A DNA stretch of 64,000 bases. It comes from CALLPQ01 sp964392325 (GTDB taxonomy: Bacteria; Pseudomonadota; Alphaproteobacteria; Caulobacterales; Parvularculaceae). Made by a program: the position numbers and the translations under genes. The first letter of the stretch is position 1; the number at the start of each line of letters is the position of its first letter. Below, piece by piece: positions 36,901-46,736 of this stretch. The notes under the pieces are model-generated. The model was given only the letters and a program-made list of their open reading frames with translations, was not told the origin of the DNA and made no database searches. The DNA lies in the NCBI GenBank assembly GCA_964392325.1, contig CAYMPJ010000014.1, positions 39,306 to 103,305 on the forward strand. The letters run 5' to 3'.

Positions 36901-39900
36901 GAGTGTGTCATTCCCTTCAAAACCTGTGAGGGTATCATCGCCACCGCCAGCACTAACATTCTCACTACCGATTGATCCCGTGAAGGTATCGGCAAATTGA
37001 GTACCGATGAAAGATCCAACTTGAGTTATCAGTTGGGCGACTTGTAATGCGATATCAGCTCCTGCATTAATCGCTTCTTGAGTTGCATTTGGATTGTTCA
37101 CATCCGCAACAAAGTAGACAGTATCTGCTGCACTGGTAAACCCTGTTTCAGGAACACCCAGATCGTTTGCCGTCTCATTACCGACCTCTATAACGCCGAT
37201 ATTGACGCCAGCACCGGTGAAAGAAATTCCAGGAAAAGTTGCCCCATTTAAATTAGAGGCCGAAGCATTGCCCACATTTGCCAACTCGGTCAGATTGATA
37301 AAAACGTTATCTGAAAACCGTACGCCCTCAACTCCGGTTACACTATCGGTTCCTTGCGATCCACTAATGATGAAACCGTTAGCAATGCTCTCAAAATCAA
37401 ACTCACTGACAGTGCCGAGTAATAGCAATAAATCATTACCACTGCCGCCATCGATGATATCATTGCCAAGACCGCCGACGATCGTATCGCTACCAGAGCC
37501 ACCCAAAAGAGTATTGCCGCCTGATCCGCCGGAAATAAAATCATCACCAACAACACCGGCAATTTCAACCGCATTCTCATCAGCAAAAATAGTATCATTA
37601 CCATTAGAACCAATGATGACCTCAACACCGGTTATACTGTCGCCTTGAGCAAGTCCTCCATGAACATCTGTCTCAAGATTCAAAAGAACACCACCATCAG
37701 AGCTAGAAAAAGAAAGCGTATCCAGCCCCGCGCCGCCATCAATAGTGTCTGCGCCCGTCCCGGCAAGAATGACATCATCACCTGCTCCGGCAGAGATTAA
37801 ATCATCGCCCGCACCAGCAACCAGTTCATCATTGCCATCACCAGCAAATAACTGATCATTACCATTGCCACCAACAAGACTATCATCACCACCACCACTA
37901 AAGAATATGTCATTACCATCCCCGAGAATGACATTCTCATCGCCAATGTCCCCGACAAAAGTATCAGCAAATGCAGTTCCTGTGATGGCTCCGGGATTGG
38001 TGAAAAAGTCGACAACAAGTTCCGCGCCACTAAAGCCACCATTGATTGTCTCTAATGTTGCGTCCGGGTTCCCAACGTCAGCCACGAAATAAACTGTGTC
38101 TGCCGTACTTGTATATCCTGGACCAGACACACCAAGATCAAAAGCGGTCTGGCTGGTTATATCAAGCGCACTAATAGTAACACCTGACGCCCCATCACCA
38201 GAAGCCGTAAAAGTCTGTTGATCAAGATCAGTTACGCGCGCATCCGCTGCCGGTTCATCTTCCAGCAGACTTTGAAGTGTGACGACAACACCATCATCAA
38301 AGATAACATTTTCTACTTCATTGAGGAGATTATCATCACTAGGGCCAACGGAGCCTAACCGAACCACTCGGATCCCGTTAAAGACCTCGGAGAATGAATA
38401 ATCGCTCGCCTGACCCGAGAGCACTAACAGGTCAAAGCCCGCGCCGCCATTGATTATGTCATCACCAAGAGCGTTAAAAATAACGTCGGACCCGGCCCCG
38501 CCATTAATTAGATCGTTCCCAGCGCCACCGTAAAGTGTATCATTTCCATCGCCGGCATCTATGGTGTCATCGCCATTACCGCCCCGAACATCGTCATTAC
38601 CAGCGCCGCTAGCAATGCTATCATTCCCGTCACCCAGATTGACGATTTCATCAGCACCGGTACCAAAAAAACTATCAGAAAATTCGGTTCCCTGAATAGA
38701 GTCAACGCCCGTAATCAGGTCAACAAACTGCGCTGCATTGGCAGCACCAAAGTCATGAATTTGCTGAAAAAGATTAAATGTAATTATTGAATTGCTGACA
38801 AAGTAAATCGCATCAGAAAATGCACCGGTTGAACCCGCGTCAACACCCAGCTCATTTCCTGTAAATGTATTTTCCGCTAGAGACGAAATGACCACGCCCT
38901 GCCCATTTTCAGCCTCAGCCTGATATTCTAGTCCGCTAAAATAGTGCAAACTCGGGTTTAAAGCTTCGAAAAGCTGGTCAAACGTAATCTGTTGACCGTC
39001 CGCATACCGGAAAAATTCTATATTCTGAAAAAGATCATTATTTGCGGAGTTGATTATCCGTACGCCGCCATTTTCAGCAGATATCGTACTTTCGAAACGT
39101 AGCCCGGTAAGCACAGCAACATCAACGCCGTCACCGCCATCAATATCGTCAATTCCAAACCCGGCTTCAATGAGATCATCACCGGCACCGCCAAAAATGC
39201 TGTCGTTCCCGCCAGCACCGATAAGAGTATCATTTCCGCCAAAGCCGAAAATCGTATCATTACCCTCACCCAAATTTACAATTTCGTCGCCAAAATGCCC
39301 CTCGAAAAGGTCGCCAAAATTAGTACCCAGAACAGTCCCGACATTGCTGATGAAAAGGGCAGCATCTTGAGCAAGGACATTCGCGGGGCCAGCACCAAGA
39401 ATGAAATTTCGCTGTGCGAGGGTCAAATCACCCGGCGCGGCAAAATAAACAACATCTGTCTGATCTACCGCGCTTGCCGGTGCATTCAGCGCGCCCCCGG
39501 TGGTTGAGAATCCACCTGAAGTAAATGTATTATTGAACGCAACAATGGTGAGCGCACCCGTCACGCCTGCCAATTGCGGATTAAACTCCTGACCGCCAAA
39601 ATAAGAGATAAACGGACTTGGGACAGCCACCAGTGTATCAATCAGAATTGTATTGCCATCTTCAAAACCAACAGCTTCGATGTTGACCAGAAAATCGTCA
39701 CCATCCGCGCCTATAACGCGCACACCATTATCTTGAAAACCAAAATTATAATCTTGAGCCGTGCCAGAGAACACAGCAATATCAAAACCATCACCACCAT
39801 TGATACCATCATCACCGCGCCCGCCCACCAATGTGTCGTCACCAGTAGACCCTGCGAGAAAATCTTCCTCTACAGATCCGATAATCAAGTCATCAGCACT

Positions 39901-42000
39901 TGTCCCGGTATCGGTGAGTCCTTGTAAAAATGCCGAACGATCCCGGCCATCATTGATCGAGCCGAAGGGTTGGGCAATTGATGTTCCACCTAGCTGGGTG
40001 GCTGTAGCCGCATTCAGATTATATTCAATAAAACTATCAAAGACCGGAGACTGATCATTCAAATGCTCAAGAGATCCAAACGGCCCGAAGGTTGTTCGCT
40101 GGGCAACCCCGACAAAATCATTCGCGAGCGTTGCTCCTTCTTCCTCGCGAAATGCGATTAACGCCTCTGTATTCACTTGCGCAATATCCGGGCTATCATT
40201 AACGACAGCAAGAAACTCTAACAAAAGCGCAGCACTAGGATCACTTGAAGCTGAAGCGGCAATTAACTGGTCGGTTAAAAGGTGGGAGCCACCTTCATAT
40301 TGAATAAGCTCCAAACCGTTGTTCCGGGCAAACTCACCTTGAAACACATAAGCCGTGCGTAAATCTTCAATAGAAGAGGTAAACGGGTACTGACTAGGGT
40401 CGAGATCCGGTCTATTCTCAGCAAAGTAGGCATTGGTGATTGATCCGTCGCGCAAATCCTGAACCACTTGCTGTACAAAAAACCGATATTGGTCAGGAAA
40501 TCCACCCGGAGGATTGTCCGAATAATTTTGCGGGTTCTCAAATCTGTCAACAGACTCTGCAATGAGCTCAAGATATAAATCCAGATGTCCCGGCCATTGA
40601 GATGAACCCTCGATTATTACGGGGCCATAATAACCAGCGACCGCCAGACTATCGAAAAAAGTATCAACACTCGCACCTGGTGCGTTATCAGCGATATAAG
40701 CCTCGACACCCTGCAAGGCCTGTAAAGTAACGCCCTGATTGACAGCTTGTGACGCCAAAACACCGTGCACTTGATCTTGCTGCCCCGTTTGAGCAAAAAC
40801 ATCATTTATAATGCTCAATACTTCCGCGGACTTGTAGCCGTAATAGCCCGCAAAAGGAAACTCGCCAAATTCAGGAGTATCTGGACCAAATAGTTCGAGA
40901 CCGCGCTCACTGGCATAAGTGAATTGTTCAAACCGACCATTCCAGACTTCATTTGAATATTCAAATCTGGCAGTTAGCCCCGGATCAAGATTATCCCGAA
41001 CATATTCTGCAAATTGACGAATATAATCATCAGATGCCTGATGGGGAATATTGAACCATGGATCAGCGCCGACCTGATTTGCAAGCTCGACCAAAATTTC
41101 AACAGGCACCCCTGTGGCTATTCCATCGGGAAGAAATTCGGGGGGAACGTCAATAAGGATTTCGTTGGTTTGTGCATCCCTGAAAGGCTCACCAGTTACC
41201 GGATCGACAAAAATCGGTGTAAAAGCACCGCGTGGTAAATCATTGAGGGTTTGCCCGGATTGGGCAAGCTGGGCTTCTAATTCTGGCAGCTCATTAGCAA
41301 AGACTGTTTCGTAGGTCTGATTGGCCGGAATACCAAAAAATGCAGAATCGAGGGTAGCAAGATCAGCAAAATCAATCTGGTTTGAATTATTGGTCTCCAT
41401 CCAGTCCATAAAGCGCAAGACGCCATGGTCAGCAAAGAGCTCGATAAAATCAGGATTGAAAATCGCACCCGCCTCAAAAATCTCGACATGTTCCTCCCGG
41501 ACGAGAGAGAGGTCTCTGAGGTGATTGTCAGGATTGGTACCGTCAACAACTAAACCAAATGCTGTGGCATCTTCAATTTCCACAACAAAACGGCCAGGCT
41601 CGGATAGGTCTGTATTAACAACGCCGCCGACAATATTGAAATCGGCTTCGCCCTCAAAAGAGAAAATATAAGTGCCACCAGTTCCCGCTTCTGCTGGCAA
41701 ACCACTAAACAAAAAGAAAGTGGCGCTGGCCCCTTCGGGAAGGTTTTGAATATTGCCATTTGCGTCAAGAAAACCTGCGTGAGCAGCTTGTGTATAGTCA
41801 TATATCCTGAAAGTACCATCGCCATTGGGGACTTGGACTTTCCATGCACCATCGGTACGGTCGCTATCGCCAACTTGCTTGATTACATTGATGAAAGGCA
41901 ATTCGGCAGAATAGAATGCAACGTCATTCACCCCGACGGCGAGAGAGGGGTCATCAAAACCAAAAGCTCTTTCAGCAGTTTGCAAATAGTTACTATTCAT
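33940..42000 (-). CDS. Giant RTX protein with glycosidase-like head, type I secreted
   Basis: A 2686-residue protein. Residues about 1-680 look like a clan GH-A type (beta/alpha)8 domain: RFEYSNEVWNG gives a candidate acid/base Glu351 after Asn, and LIQYEGGSH a candidate nucleophile Glu569. From about 690 onward GGxGxDxLx calcium-binding repeats alternate with segments such as VRVIGADGDDFLVNIEAVGF and with five copies of an about 90-residue module around DTVYFVADV (near residues 853, 1067, 1303, 1630 and 2070). Residues about 2280-2616 are a dense RTX block. The C-terminus, ending in ADDLVASDFIF, fits a type I secretion signal. No signal peptide and no exporter gene nearby. A surface polysaccharide-binding or -cutting enzyme is inferred. 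Confidence 0.85.
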   Translation of the reverse strand: MNSNYLQTAERAFGFDDPSLAVGVNDVAFYSAELPFINVIKQVGDSDRTDGAWKVQVPNGDGTFRIYDYTQAAHAGFLDANGNIQNLPEGASATFFLFSGLPAEAGTGGTYIFSFEGEADFNIVGGVVNTDLSEPGRFVVEIEDATAFGLVVDGTNPDNHLRDLSLVREEHVEIFEAGAIFNPDFIELFADHGVLRFMDWMETNNSNQIDFADLATLDSAFFGIPANQTYETVFANELPELEAQLAQSGQTLNDLPRGAFTPIFVDPVTGEPFRDAQTNEILIDVPPEFLPDGIATGVPVEILVELANQVGADPWFNIPHQASDDYIRQFAEYVRDNLDPGLTARFEYSNEVWNGRFEQFTYASERGLELFGPDTPEFGEFPFAGYYGYKSAEVLSIINDVFAQTGQQDQVHGVLASQAVNQGVTLQALQGVEAYIADNAPGASVDTFFDSLAVAGYYGPVIIEGSSQWPGHLDLYLELIAESVDRFENPQNYSDNPPGGFPDQYRFFVQQVVQDLRDGSITNAYFAENRPDLDPSQYPFTSSIEDLRTAYVFQGEFARNNGLELIQYEGGSHLLTDQLIAASASSDPSAALLLEFLAVVNDSPDIAQVNTEALIAFREEEGATLANDFVGVAQRTTFGPFGSLEHLNDQSPVFDSFIEYNLNAATATQLGGTSIAQPFGSINDGRDRSAFLQGLTDTGTSADDLIIGSVEEDFLAGSTGDDTLVGGRGDDGINGGDGFDIAVFSGTAQDYNFGFQDNGVRVIGADGDDFLVNIEAVGFEDGNTILIDTLVAVPSPFISYFGGQEFNPQLAGVTGALTIVAFNNTFTSGGFSTTGGALNAPASAVDQTDVVYFAAPGDLTLAQRNFILGAGPANVLAQDAALFISNVGTVLGTNFGDLFEGHFGDEIVNLGEGNDTIFGFGGNDTLIGAGGNDSIFGGAGDDLIEAGFGIDDIDGGDGVDVAVLTGLRFESTISAENGGVRIINSANNDLFQNIEFFRYADGQQITFDQLFEALNPSLHYFSGLEYQAEAENGQGVVISSLAENTFTGNELGVDAGSTGAFSDAIYFVSNSIITFNLFQQIHDFGAANAAQFVDLITGVDSIQGTEFSDSFFGTGADEIVNLGDGNDSIASGAGNDDVRGGNGDDTIDAGDGNDTLYGGAGNDLINGGAGSDVIFNALGDDIINGGAGFDLLVLSGQASDYSFSEVFNGIRVVRLGSVGPSDDNLLNEVENVIFDDGVVVTLQSLLEDEPAADARVTDLDQQTFTASGDGASGVTISALDITSQTAFDLGVSGPGYTSTADTVYFVADVGNPDATLETINGGFSGAELVVDFFTNPGAITGTAFADTFVGDIGDENVILGDGNDIFFSGGGDDSLVGGNGNDQLFAGDGNDELVAGAGDDLISAGAGDDVILAGTGADTIDGGAGLDTLSFSSSDGGVLLNLETDVHGGLAQGDSITGVEVIIGSNGNDTIFADENAVEIAGVVGDDFISGGSGGNTLLGGSGSDTIVGGLGNDIIDGGSGNDLLLLLGTVSEFDFESIANGFIISGSQGTDSVTGVEGVRFSDNVFINLTELANVGNASASNLNGATFPGISFTGAGVNIGVIEVGNETANDLGVPETGFTSAADTVYFVADVNNPNATQEAINAGADIALQVAQLITQVGSFIGTQFADTFTGSIGSENVSAGGGDDTLTGFEGNDTLSGDGGNDIIAGGDGDDLLLGGLGADNISGGAGNDTLSFADAPTGVVFDLTDSSQNTGAAIGDVVSDVEFLIGSGGNDRLVVTGDFSQVDGAGGDDIIRAASFVNTVLNGGDGNDTIFGGDGDDQIDGGGGDDVISGGAGNDFLVGGFGTDTLSFDDVAGPVTLNFETGIFSGDAAGDTFVGFEVVLGSQSDDTIVLGGGIFQANGSGGNDVLVGNIFNNVLVGGAGDDILDGGLGVNVLVGGDGEDRAILADTIDDHSIAQDGDNFVITGINGVNTLIDVETVEFSDGFVTSLTDWLSNQGSSNNGNGGDDGNGDGSGDDVTIIDNEGNVFAAPSDQGIGVRVQAIATGSITAAQLGIPEDAYTDILDVVYSVANVDITAATSTFVNGGAPNADSVGILITQVSGFFGTQFDDSFTGVDVDENISAGDGNDTLSGLGGNDLLDGGSGSDFLFGDTGDDVLSGGAGADLIFGGEGFDTLTFATATSAVRLDLANEINTGDAEGDFVVGIEALVGSDHNDLFILGDTIFTADGGSGNDILIGANGNDILAGGEGVDRLNGVQGDDVITGGSGNDVLNGGSGDDHLLGGEDADILLGGAGDDSVEGNDGDDFLRGNSGFDTLRGGNGDDTLLGDFNADRLFGGAGDDGLNGGEGPDFLSGDDGNDSLNGGDSGNDTLFGGLGNDIIIGGNEDDILRGNAGFDDLNGGSGDDSIFGDFNADTLFGGEGEDFLDGGAGPDELNGGAGDDILEGGGTGDDTLLGGLGNDTILGGNENDFLRGNAGFDELNGGSGNDSLFGDFNADILIGGDGDDFLDGGFGPDSLFGDAGDDTLEGGETGDDSLSGGDGNDLVYGGSGNDFLRGNSGFDEVLGGSGDDVLFGDADDDTVTGGDGEDIVIGGTGNDNLAGGLGDDIFIFDDDFGNDLLTDFDNVSASEVIDLSGIGGVADFADLQANNLTNNSFGSAVITIGENSITLLNVDADDLVASDFIF
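34150..35220 (-). repeat. Dense RTX nonapeptide repeat block
   Basis: More than thirty consecutive GGxGxDxLx units, including longer-period repeats of about 70 residues that contain LRGNSGFDxLxGGxGDD and GDFNADxLxGGxG. The two-level periodicity is visible in the DNA as near-identical blocks (for example around 34500-34620 and 34750-34880), suggesting recent internal duplication. Confidence 0.85.
35720..39450 (-). repeat. Five dispersed copies of an about 90-residue inter-RTX module
   Basis: Each copy runs from a strand-rich LGV...TSAADTVYFVADV segment, through a variable helix, to a QVGSFIGTQFADTFTGSIGSEN-type edge that enters RTX repeats. Copies centre near DNA positions 39440, 38810, 38090, 37110 and 35790. 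Divergence between copies is moderate, strongest at the N-terminal side. Confidence 0.6.
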
Positions 42001-42736
42001 TTACAGGCCCTATACACACTAGAAGCTTAAAAACACACAGCAAGGAGCCGCGCACATTACTCTTTCGAGCACCTGCATAAGCTTCTTCCCAAGGCCTTAT
42101 AGAAGCGACCGTGGCGGTACGCCTCTTCCCAGTAATTCCCATAACACACCACGAACACACCAATAGGTTGGTATTATCATGACCACAGAGTCATTACTTT
42201 ATAAGGCATTCCAGCTTTTGCAAGCCGTTTGATTAATAACTGTAAAAATCAATCTAACGCTTAAGCTAATCCGGACAATTTTACATAAAAAATTCCTAAC
42301 CAAATCACCAACCCTTGATTAAATTTGGTACACATTTTCACGGATTGCAATAGGAATTTCAAATATAGTTGTTTGAAAACAATACGTTAAAATACATGTC
42401 ACCAGTTCATTAAAATCCGTTCATAAATTCGAACAATCCCACGTCGGGATTTAACCCTCCCGTTAAAACCGTAAAACGGGGAAAAAGGCCAGTAAAAAAA
42501 ATTTCAATGTTAATATTTACTTTTTCTTAACTTTATTTTTTTTAAAAAAAACCAATTCACAATAAGTTTACTTGAATAAATCGATTTTTTTTCGAAAAGA
42601 TTTTTATCCTTTAGAGCGCGAATCTCACCGGAAAATTTGTGTTGATATAAAAATTTCTGAGTTTTTCTTGCGCAAAAGCCCTAACCGCGCGAAATAAGGA
42701 TAGATTTTTGTAAAATAACAACCCTTGAGCGAACTT
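42001..42736. other. Long A+T-rich region upstream of the RTX gene
   Basis: No gene is supported. It probably holds the RTX promoter and the radA promoter, which diverge. A small hairpin (CCCGTT with AACGGG, 42460-42481) and long A and T tracts between about 42500 and 42600 are visible. The length and A-tracts are compatible with nucleoid-protein control, which is inference. Confidence 0.4.
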
Positions 42737-44146
42737 ATGGCGAAAAACCTGCAGCATTATGTTTGCCAAAGTTGTGGCAGTGTTTCAGCCAAATGGTCAG
42801 GGCGTTGCGATTCTTGCGGGGAATGGAATTCACTGGAATTAGAACAGACGGAAGCTGGCCCCCCTGGCTCCATCAATAATAAAACATCTTCAAAAACAAC
42901 GGGTAAGCACTTTGAATTTACCGGCCTAGATGGAGCCGATGAAGCGGTAAAACGCCTCAATACGGGCAATTTCGAGTTTGATCGCGCCTGCGGCGGTGGG
43001 CTGGTGCCCGGTTCGGTCTTGTTGATTGGCGGCGATCCGGGCGTTGGCAAGTCCACACTTCTCCTGCAAATTGCTGCCGGATTGGGCGAAGGCGGCGCTG
43101 ATGTTGCCTATATCTCCGGTGAGGAAGCCCCCGCTCAAATCCGGTTAAGAGCCGAGCGGTTGGGACTTTCCAAAAAACCGGTAAGATTGGCTTCAGCAAC
43201 AGCGCTTCGCGATATTCTGGCAACGCTCAAAGCCGAAAAGCCAGACATTGTCATTATCGATTCTATTCAAACGATCTGGTCAGATACCCTGCCCGGCACC
43301 CCCGGTTCGGTCACCCAGATGCGCGCTTGCTCTCAGGATCTGATTCGATTCGCCAAAAGCACCGGCGCGGTTCTGATTTTAGTGGGTCATGTGACCAAAG
43401 ATGGCCAGATCGCCGGGCCGAGAGTTGTTGAGCATATGGTCGATGCGGTGATGTATTTTGAAAGCGAGCAAGGACGCGATTTTCGATTGCTTCGCGCTGT
43501 TAAAAACCGCTTTGGCGCAGCCCATGAAATTGGCGTGTTTGAAATGGCTGGCGACGGCTTGCGTGAAGTGGCAAATCCTTCGGAGCTTTTTCTCTCCGGA
43601 CGAGGGGAAGCAGCATCGGGCACTGCTATTTTTGCAGGGATTGAGGGCACCCGCCCCCTACTCGTTGAAGTGCAAGCGCTTGTCTCTCCATCGAGTCTGG
43701 CCGCGCCGCGCCGCGCGGTTGTCGGCTGGGATTCGCCGCGCCTTTCCATGCTGCTCGCGGTTCTTGATTCCCGGTGCGGACTTGGCTTTGGTCGATGCGA
43801 TGTGTTTCTGAATGTCGCCGGAGGCTTGCGCATATCCGAACCAGCCGCAGATCTAGCAGCCGCAGCGGCCCTTTGTAGCTCCCTGTTTGATGCACCGCTC
43901 CCCCATGATCATGTCATTTTTGGCGAGGCCGCGCTTTCCGGACAAATACGCCCTGTTAATCAAACCGATGCCCGTCTGAAAGAAGCAGAAAAACTGGGTT
44001 TTGCCAGTGCGGTATTGCCCCAAGCTCAAAACAAAACCGCACAAAATGCTAAATCCCATGGCCTGAAAGGAACTCTCAAACACCCTGAAAATCTTGGCCA
44101 GTTGGTCAATTGGGTTCGAAGTTTTGCAACAACACCAACCTCCTAG
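42737..44146 (+). CDS. radA: DNA repair protein RadA
   Basis: A RecA-like ATPase that promotes branch migration in recombination repair. It has the N-terminal zinc finger (YVCQSCGSVSAKWSGRC...CGEW), Walker A GGDPGVGKST, the RadA signature KNRFGAAHEIGVFEM, and a Lon-protease-like C-terminal domain lacking a protease active site. The ATG at 42737 is preferred over TTG at 42725. It is followed by cvpA and purF on the same strand, the usual alphaproteobacterial order. Confidence 0.96.
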   Translation: MAKNLQHYVCQSCGSVSAKWSGRCDSCGEWNSLELEQTEAGPPGSINNKTSSKTTGKHFEFTGLDGADEAVKRLNTGNFEFDRACGGGLVPGSVLLIGGDPGVGKSTLLLQIAAGLGEGGADVAYISGEEAPAQIRLRAERLGLSKKPVRLASATALRDILATLKAEKPDIVIIDSIQTIWSDTLPGTPGSVTQMRACSQDLIRFAKSTGAVLILVGHVTKDGQIAGPRVVEHMVDAVMYFESEQGRDFRLLRAVKNRFGAAHEIGVFEMAGDGLREVANPSELFLSGRGEAASGTAIFAGIEGTRPLLVEVQALVSPSSLAAPRRAVVGWDSPRLSMLLAVLDSRCGLGFGRCDVFLNVAGGLRISEPAADLAAAAALCSSLFDAPLPHDHVIFGEAALSGQIRPVNQTDARLKEAEKLGFASAVLPQAQNKTAQNAKSHGLKGTLKHPENLGQLVNWVRSFATTPTS

Positions 44147-44429
44147 AAAACCTCACTGCGAGGTACATAGTGCTATATATGCAGCAGCTCCTTGGTCTTC
44201 TGGTATTTTAAAAATGTTCGCCTTGAGAGATTGCGCCATCGGGTCTAAAACAAGGCTAATAGCACCAGAGAATCGGGTGAAATCCATGCTCAATACCTTT
44301 CAAGATAATTACCTCCCGCTAGCAGGGCGCAGCGAATCCATCTCAACTCTATTCTCGGCTTAGCGACCTTAAATTATGCCCTTAAAACCATTCACTTCAT
44401 GATAGCACGATTAGACAGGGCCTTACACA

Positions 44430-45095
44430 ATGACACTATTTGACCTGATCATTATCTTGATCTTTCTTGCCTCGACCCTGCTTGCCACTGTGCGCGGAGC
44501 GGTTCTGGAACTTGGCACACTGATTGCTCTTGGCATTGCAATCTTGCTCTCCCTACAATTTGCAAATCCGATCATAACGGCCATGGGCAATGGGGACTCG
44601 ATTATCGCGACCACTCTCACATACGGGGTTTTAATCGCAATCCTGTTTATTGCTATCTATACGGTCACCCACATTCTCATTTACAAATACCCATTCTCTG
44701 AAAAGGGGACCTTGATCAATAAAATTGCAGGCGGCGTGTTTGGATTTGTCCGGGCTTATGCGGTTATCGGCCTCGGGTTTCTCGCCTATGGATATTATCT
44801 CGATGAGAATGACCAGCATGACACCGTGCGCGATGCGCTAACCCGGCCAATTGCACAAAGCGGCGCGCAGTTTTTTGAAAAATTCATCCCCGAAAGCGCG
44901 CAACTCGAACCCGATCAACCGGTTGAACAAAAAGATGCTGCCTATCAGGGCTATAATCGCCGTGATCGTGCGGGACTATCAGAAGTGATCTCCACCGTGA
45001 CCACGAGTGATGGTATATCTTCTTCCGATGGGCGCATTACAGCCCTGGAAACACAGCCAAATACGCAACCCATAACTAAAGAGCGGGAAAACTGA
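44430..45095 (+). CDS. cvpA: CvpA family membrane protein
   Basis: A 221-residue membrane protein with about four hydrophobic segments: FDLIIILIFLASTLLATVRG, IALGIAILLSLQF, LIAILFIAIYTVTHILI and GVFGFVRAYAVIGLGFLAYG. The family is linked to colicin V production and to envelope integrity; its position directly ahead of purF is near-universal. A polar tail of about 70 residues follows the membrane part. It ends 3 bases before purF. Confidence 0.9.
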   Translation: MTLFDLIIILIFLASTLLATVRGAVLELGTLIALGIAILLSLQFANPIITAMGNGDSIIATTLTYGVLIAILFIAIYTVTHILIYKYPFSEKGTLINKIAGGVFGFVRAYAVIGLGFLAYGYYLDENDQHDTVRDALTRPIAQSGAQFFEKFIPESAQLEPDQPVEQKDAAYQGYNRRDRAGLSEVISTVTTSDGISSSDGRITALETQPNTQPITKEREN

Positions 45096-45098
45096 TCG

Positions 45099-46670
45099 AT
45101 GAACCCTCCCCCCATCAAGACCTTCGCCCAGATGATGGGGTCACCCCCTGACGCAAATTCAGTCGCCGCCTTTTTAAAAAACCAGCCCCGACCACAAAAT
45201 GATCCGTACACCAAATTCCTGGCCCGTGACTCGCTTCAGGAAGAATGCGGGGTCTTTGGCATAATCGGAACCCAGGATGCTGCCGCGCTGGCTGCCCTTG
45301 GCATTCATGCCCTGCAGCACCGCGGACAAGAAGCGGCTGGACTGACCAGCTATGACGGGGAACATTTTCATTCCGAACGCCATCTGGGTCTTGTTAGTGA
45401 TAAATTCTCCAGCGCAGAAACCCTTGGCAATCTTACCGGTAAAGCGGTAATCGGCCACACGCGTTATTCAACGCAAGGCGATACTGTGTTGCGCAATGTC
45501 CAGCCCCTTTATGCCGATCTTGAGCGCGGCGGGATCGCCATTGCCCATAATGGCAATCTGACCAACGCCCGAACCCTGCGCAATGATCTGGTACGACGGG
45601 GATGTATTTTCCAGTCAACCTCTGACTCCGAATTATTTCTTCAACTCACCGCACGCTCGCAACATATTTCATTTGTAGACAAATTAATTGAAACGCTCAA
45701 ACAGGTTGAGGGCGCTTATGCGCTCACCGTTTTAACCACCGAAGGGATGATTGGGGCACGCGACCCCGTTGGCATACGCCCTCTTGTTCTTGGCGAGCTT
45801 AACGGCGCAACCATTCTTGCATCTGAGACTTGCGCCCTTGATCTGATTGGCGCAACGTTCGTACGCGATGTTCGCCCCGGTGAAATTGTAATTTGCCATC
45901 CCGATGGCCGGATAGAGAGCCGCAATTTTGTACCAGCCCCCCAAGAGGCAAGACCTTGTATTTTTGAGCTGATCTATTTTGCCCGTCCTGACTCTGTTAT
46001 CGATGGCAAAAGTGTTTATGAAGTGCGCAAAAAACTGGGACAGGTTCTTGCCGAGGAAGCGCCATGCGATGCAGACCTTGTCTCGCCAATACCAGATTCC
46101 GGTGTTCCCTCTGCAATCGGATATGCCCGTCAGGCCGATCTTGATTACGAGATGGCGCTTATCAGAAGTCACTTTGTTGGACGCACTTTTATCGAACCAC
46201 AACAAACCATCCGCGAAGCCGGTGTTGCGCGCAAACATTCGCCCAATCGCGCGATGATAAAAGACAAGAATGTGGTTTTGATTGATGATTCAATTGTGCG
46301 CGGAACGACATCGCGAAAAATCGTTGAAATGTTGCGCAAGGCTGGTGCTAAAAAAGTCCATATGCGCATTGCCTGCCCGCCAATTGTTCACCCGGATTTT
46401 TACGGCATTAATACGCCGTCCTATGATGAACTGATTGCCCATGAAAGCACCGTTGAGGAAATGCGCACCGAGATTGGCGCGGACAGCCTGGCCTTTTTAT
46501 CCGTTGACGGCCTCTATAAAGCGATGGGCAAAGGCCCGCGCAATTCTGATGCGCCCGCCTTTACCGATCATTGTTTTACCGGCGACTATCCAACGCGGCT
46601 GGTTGATAATGATATAAATGAGCGCAACTCAATGATTAGTCAGCTCTCGCTACTTGCAGAGAGCAGTTAA
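45099..46670 (+). CDS. purF: Amidophosphoribosyltransferase
   Basis: First committed enzyme of purine synthesis, transferring glutamine amide nitrogen to PRPP. The N-terminal nucleophile Cys is in EECGVFGI, after an unusually long leader of about 49 residues that must be cut off or skipped. The glutaminase domain has HALQHRGQEAAG and GHTRYST; the phosphoribosyltransferase domain has the PRPP loop VVLIDDSIVRGTTSRKIVEML, and C-terminal HCFTGDYPTRLV includes a Cys of the B. subtilis-type iron-sulfur form. An internal start is not obvious, so the leader is kept. Confidence 0.96.
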   Translation: MNPPPIKTFAQMMGSPPDANSVAAFLKNQPRPQNDPYTKFLARDSLQEECGVFGIIGTQDAAALAALGIHALQHRGQEAAGLTSYDGEHFHSERHLGLVSDKFSSAETLGNLTGKAVIGHTRYSTQGDTVLRNVQPLYADLERGGIAIAHNGNLTNARTLRNDLVRRGCIFQSTSDSELFLQLTARSQHISFVDKLIETLKQVEGAYALTVLTTEGMIGARDPVGIRPLVLGELNGATILASETCALDLIGATFVRDVRPGEIVICHPDGRIESRNFVPAPQEARPCIFELIYFARPDSVIDGKSVYEVRKKLGQVLAEEAPCDADLVSPIPDSGVPSAIGYARQADLDYEMALIRSHFVGRTFIEPQQTIREAGVARKHSPNRAMIKDKNVVLIDDSIVRGTTSRKIVEMLRKAGAKKVHMRIACPPIVHPDFYGINTPSYDELIAHESTVEEMRTEIGADSLAFLSVDGLYKAMGKGPRNSDAPAFTDHCFTGDYPTRLVDNDINERNSMISQLSLLAESS

Positions 46671-46736
46671 GCCGGCCCCGACTTTCACATCAGCTTTTTG
46701 TTTTGGGCAACTGCGAAATTGGGCAAAGGAATATCC

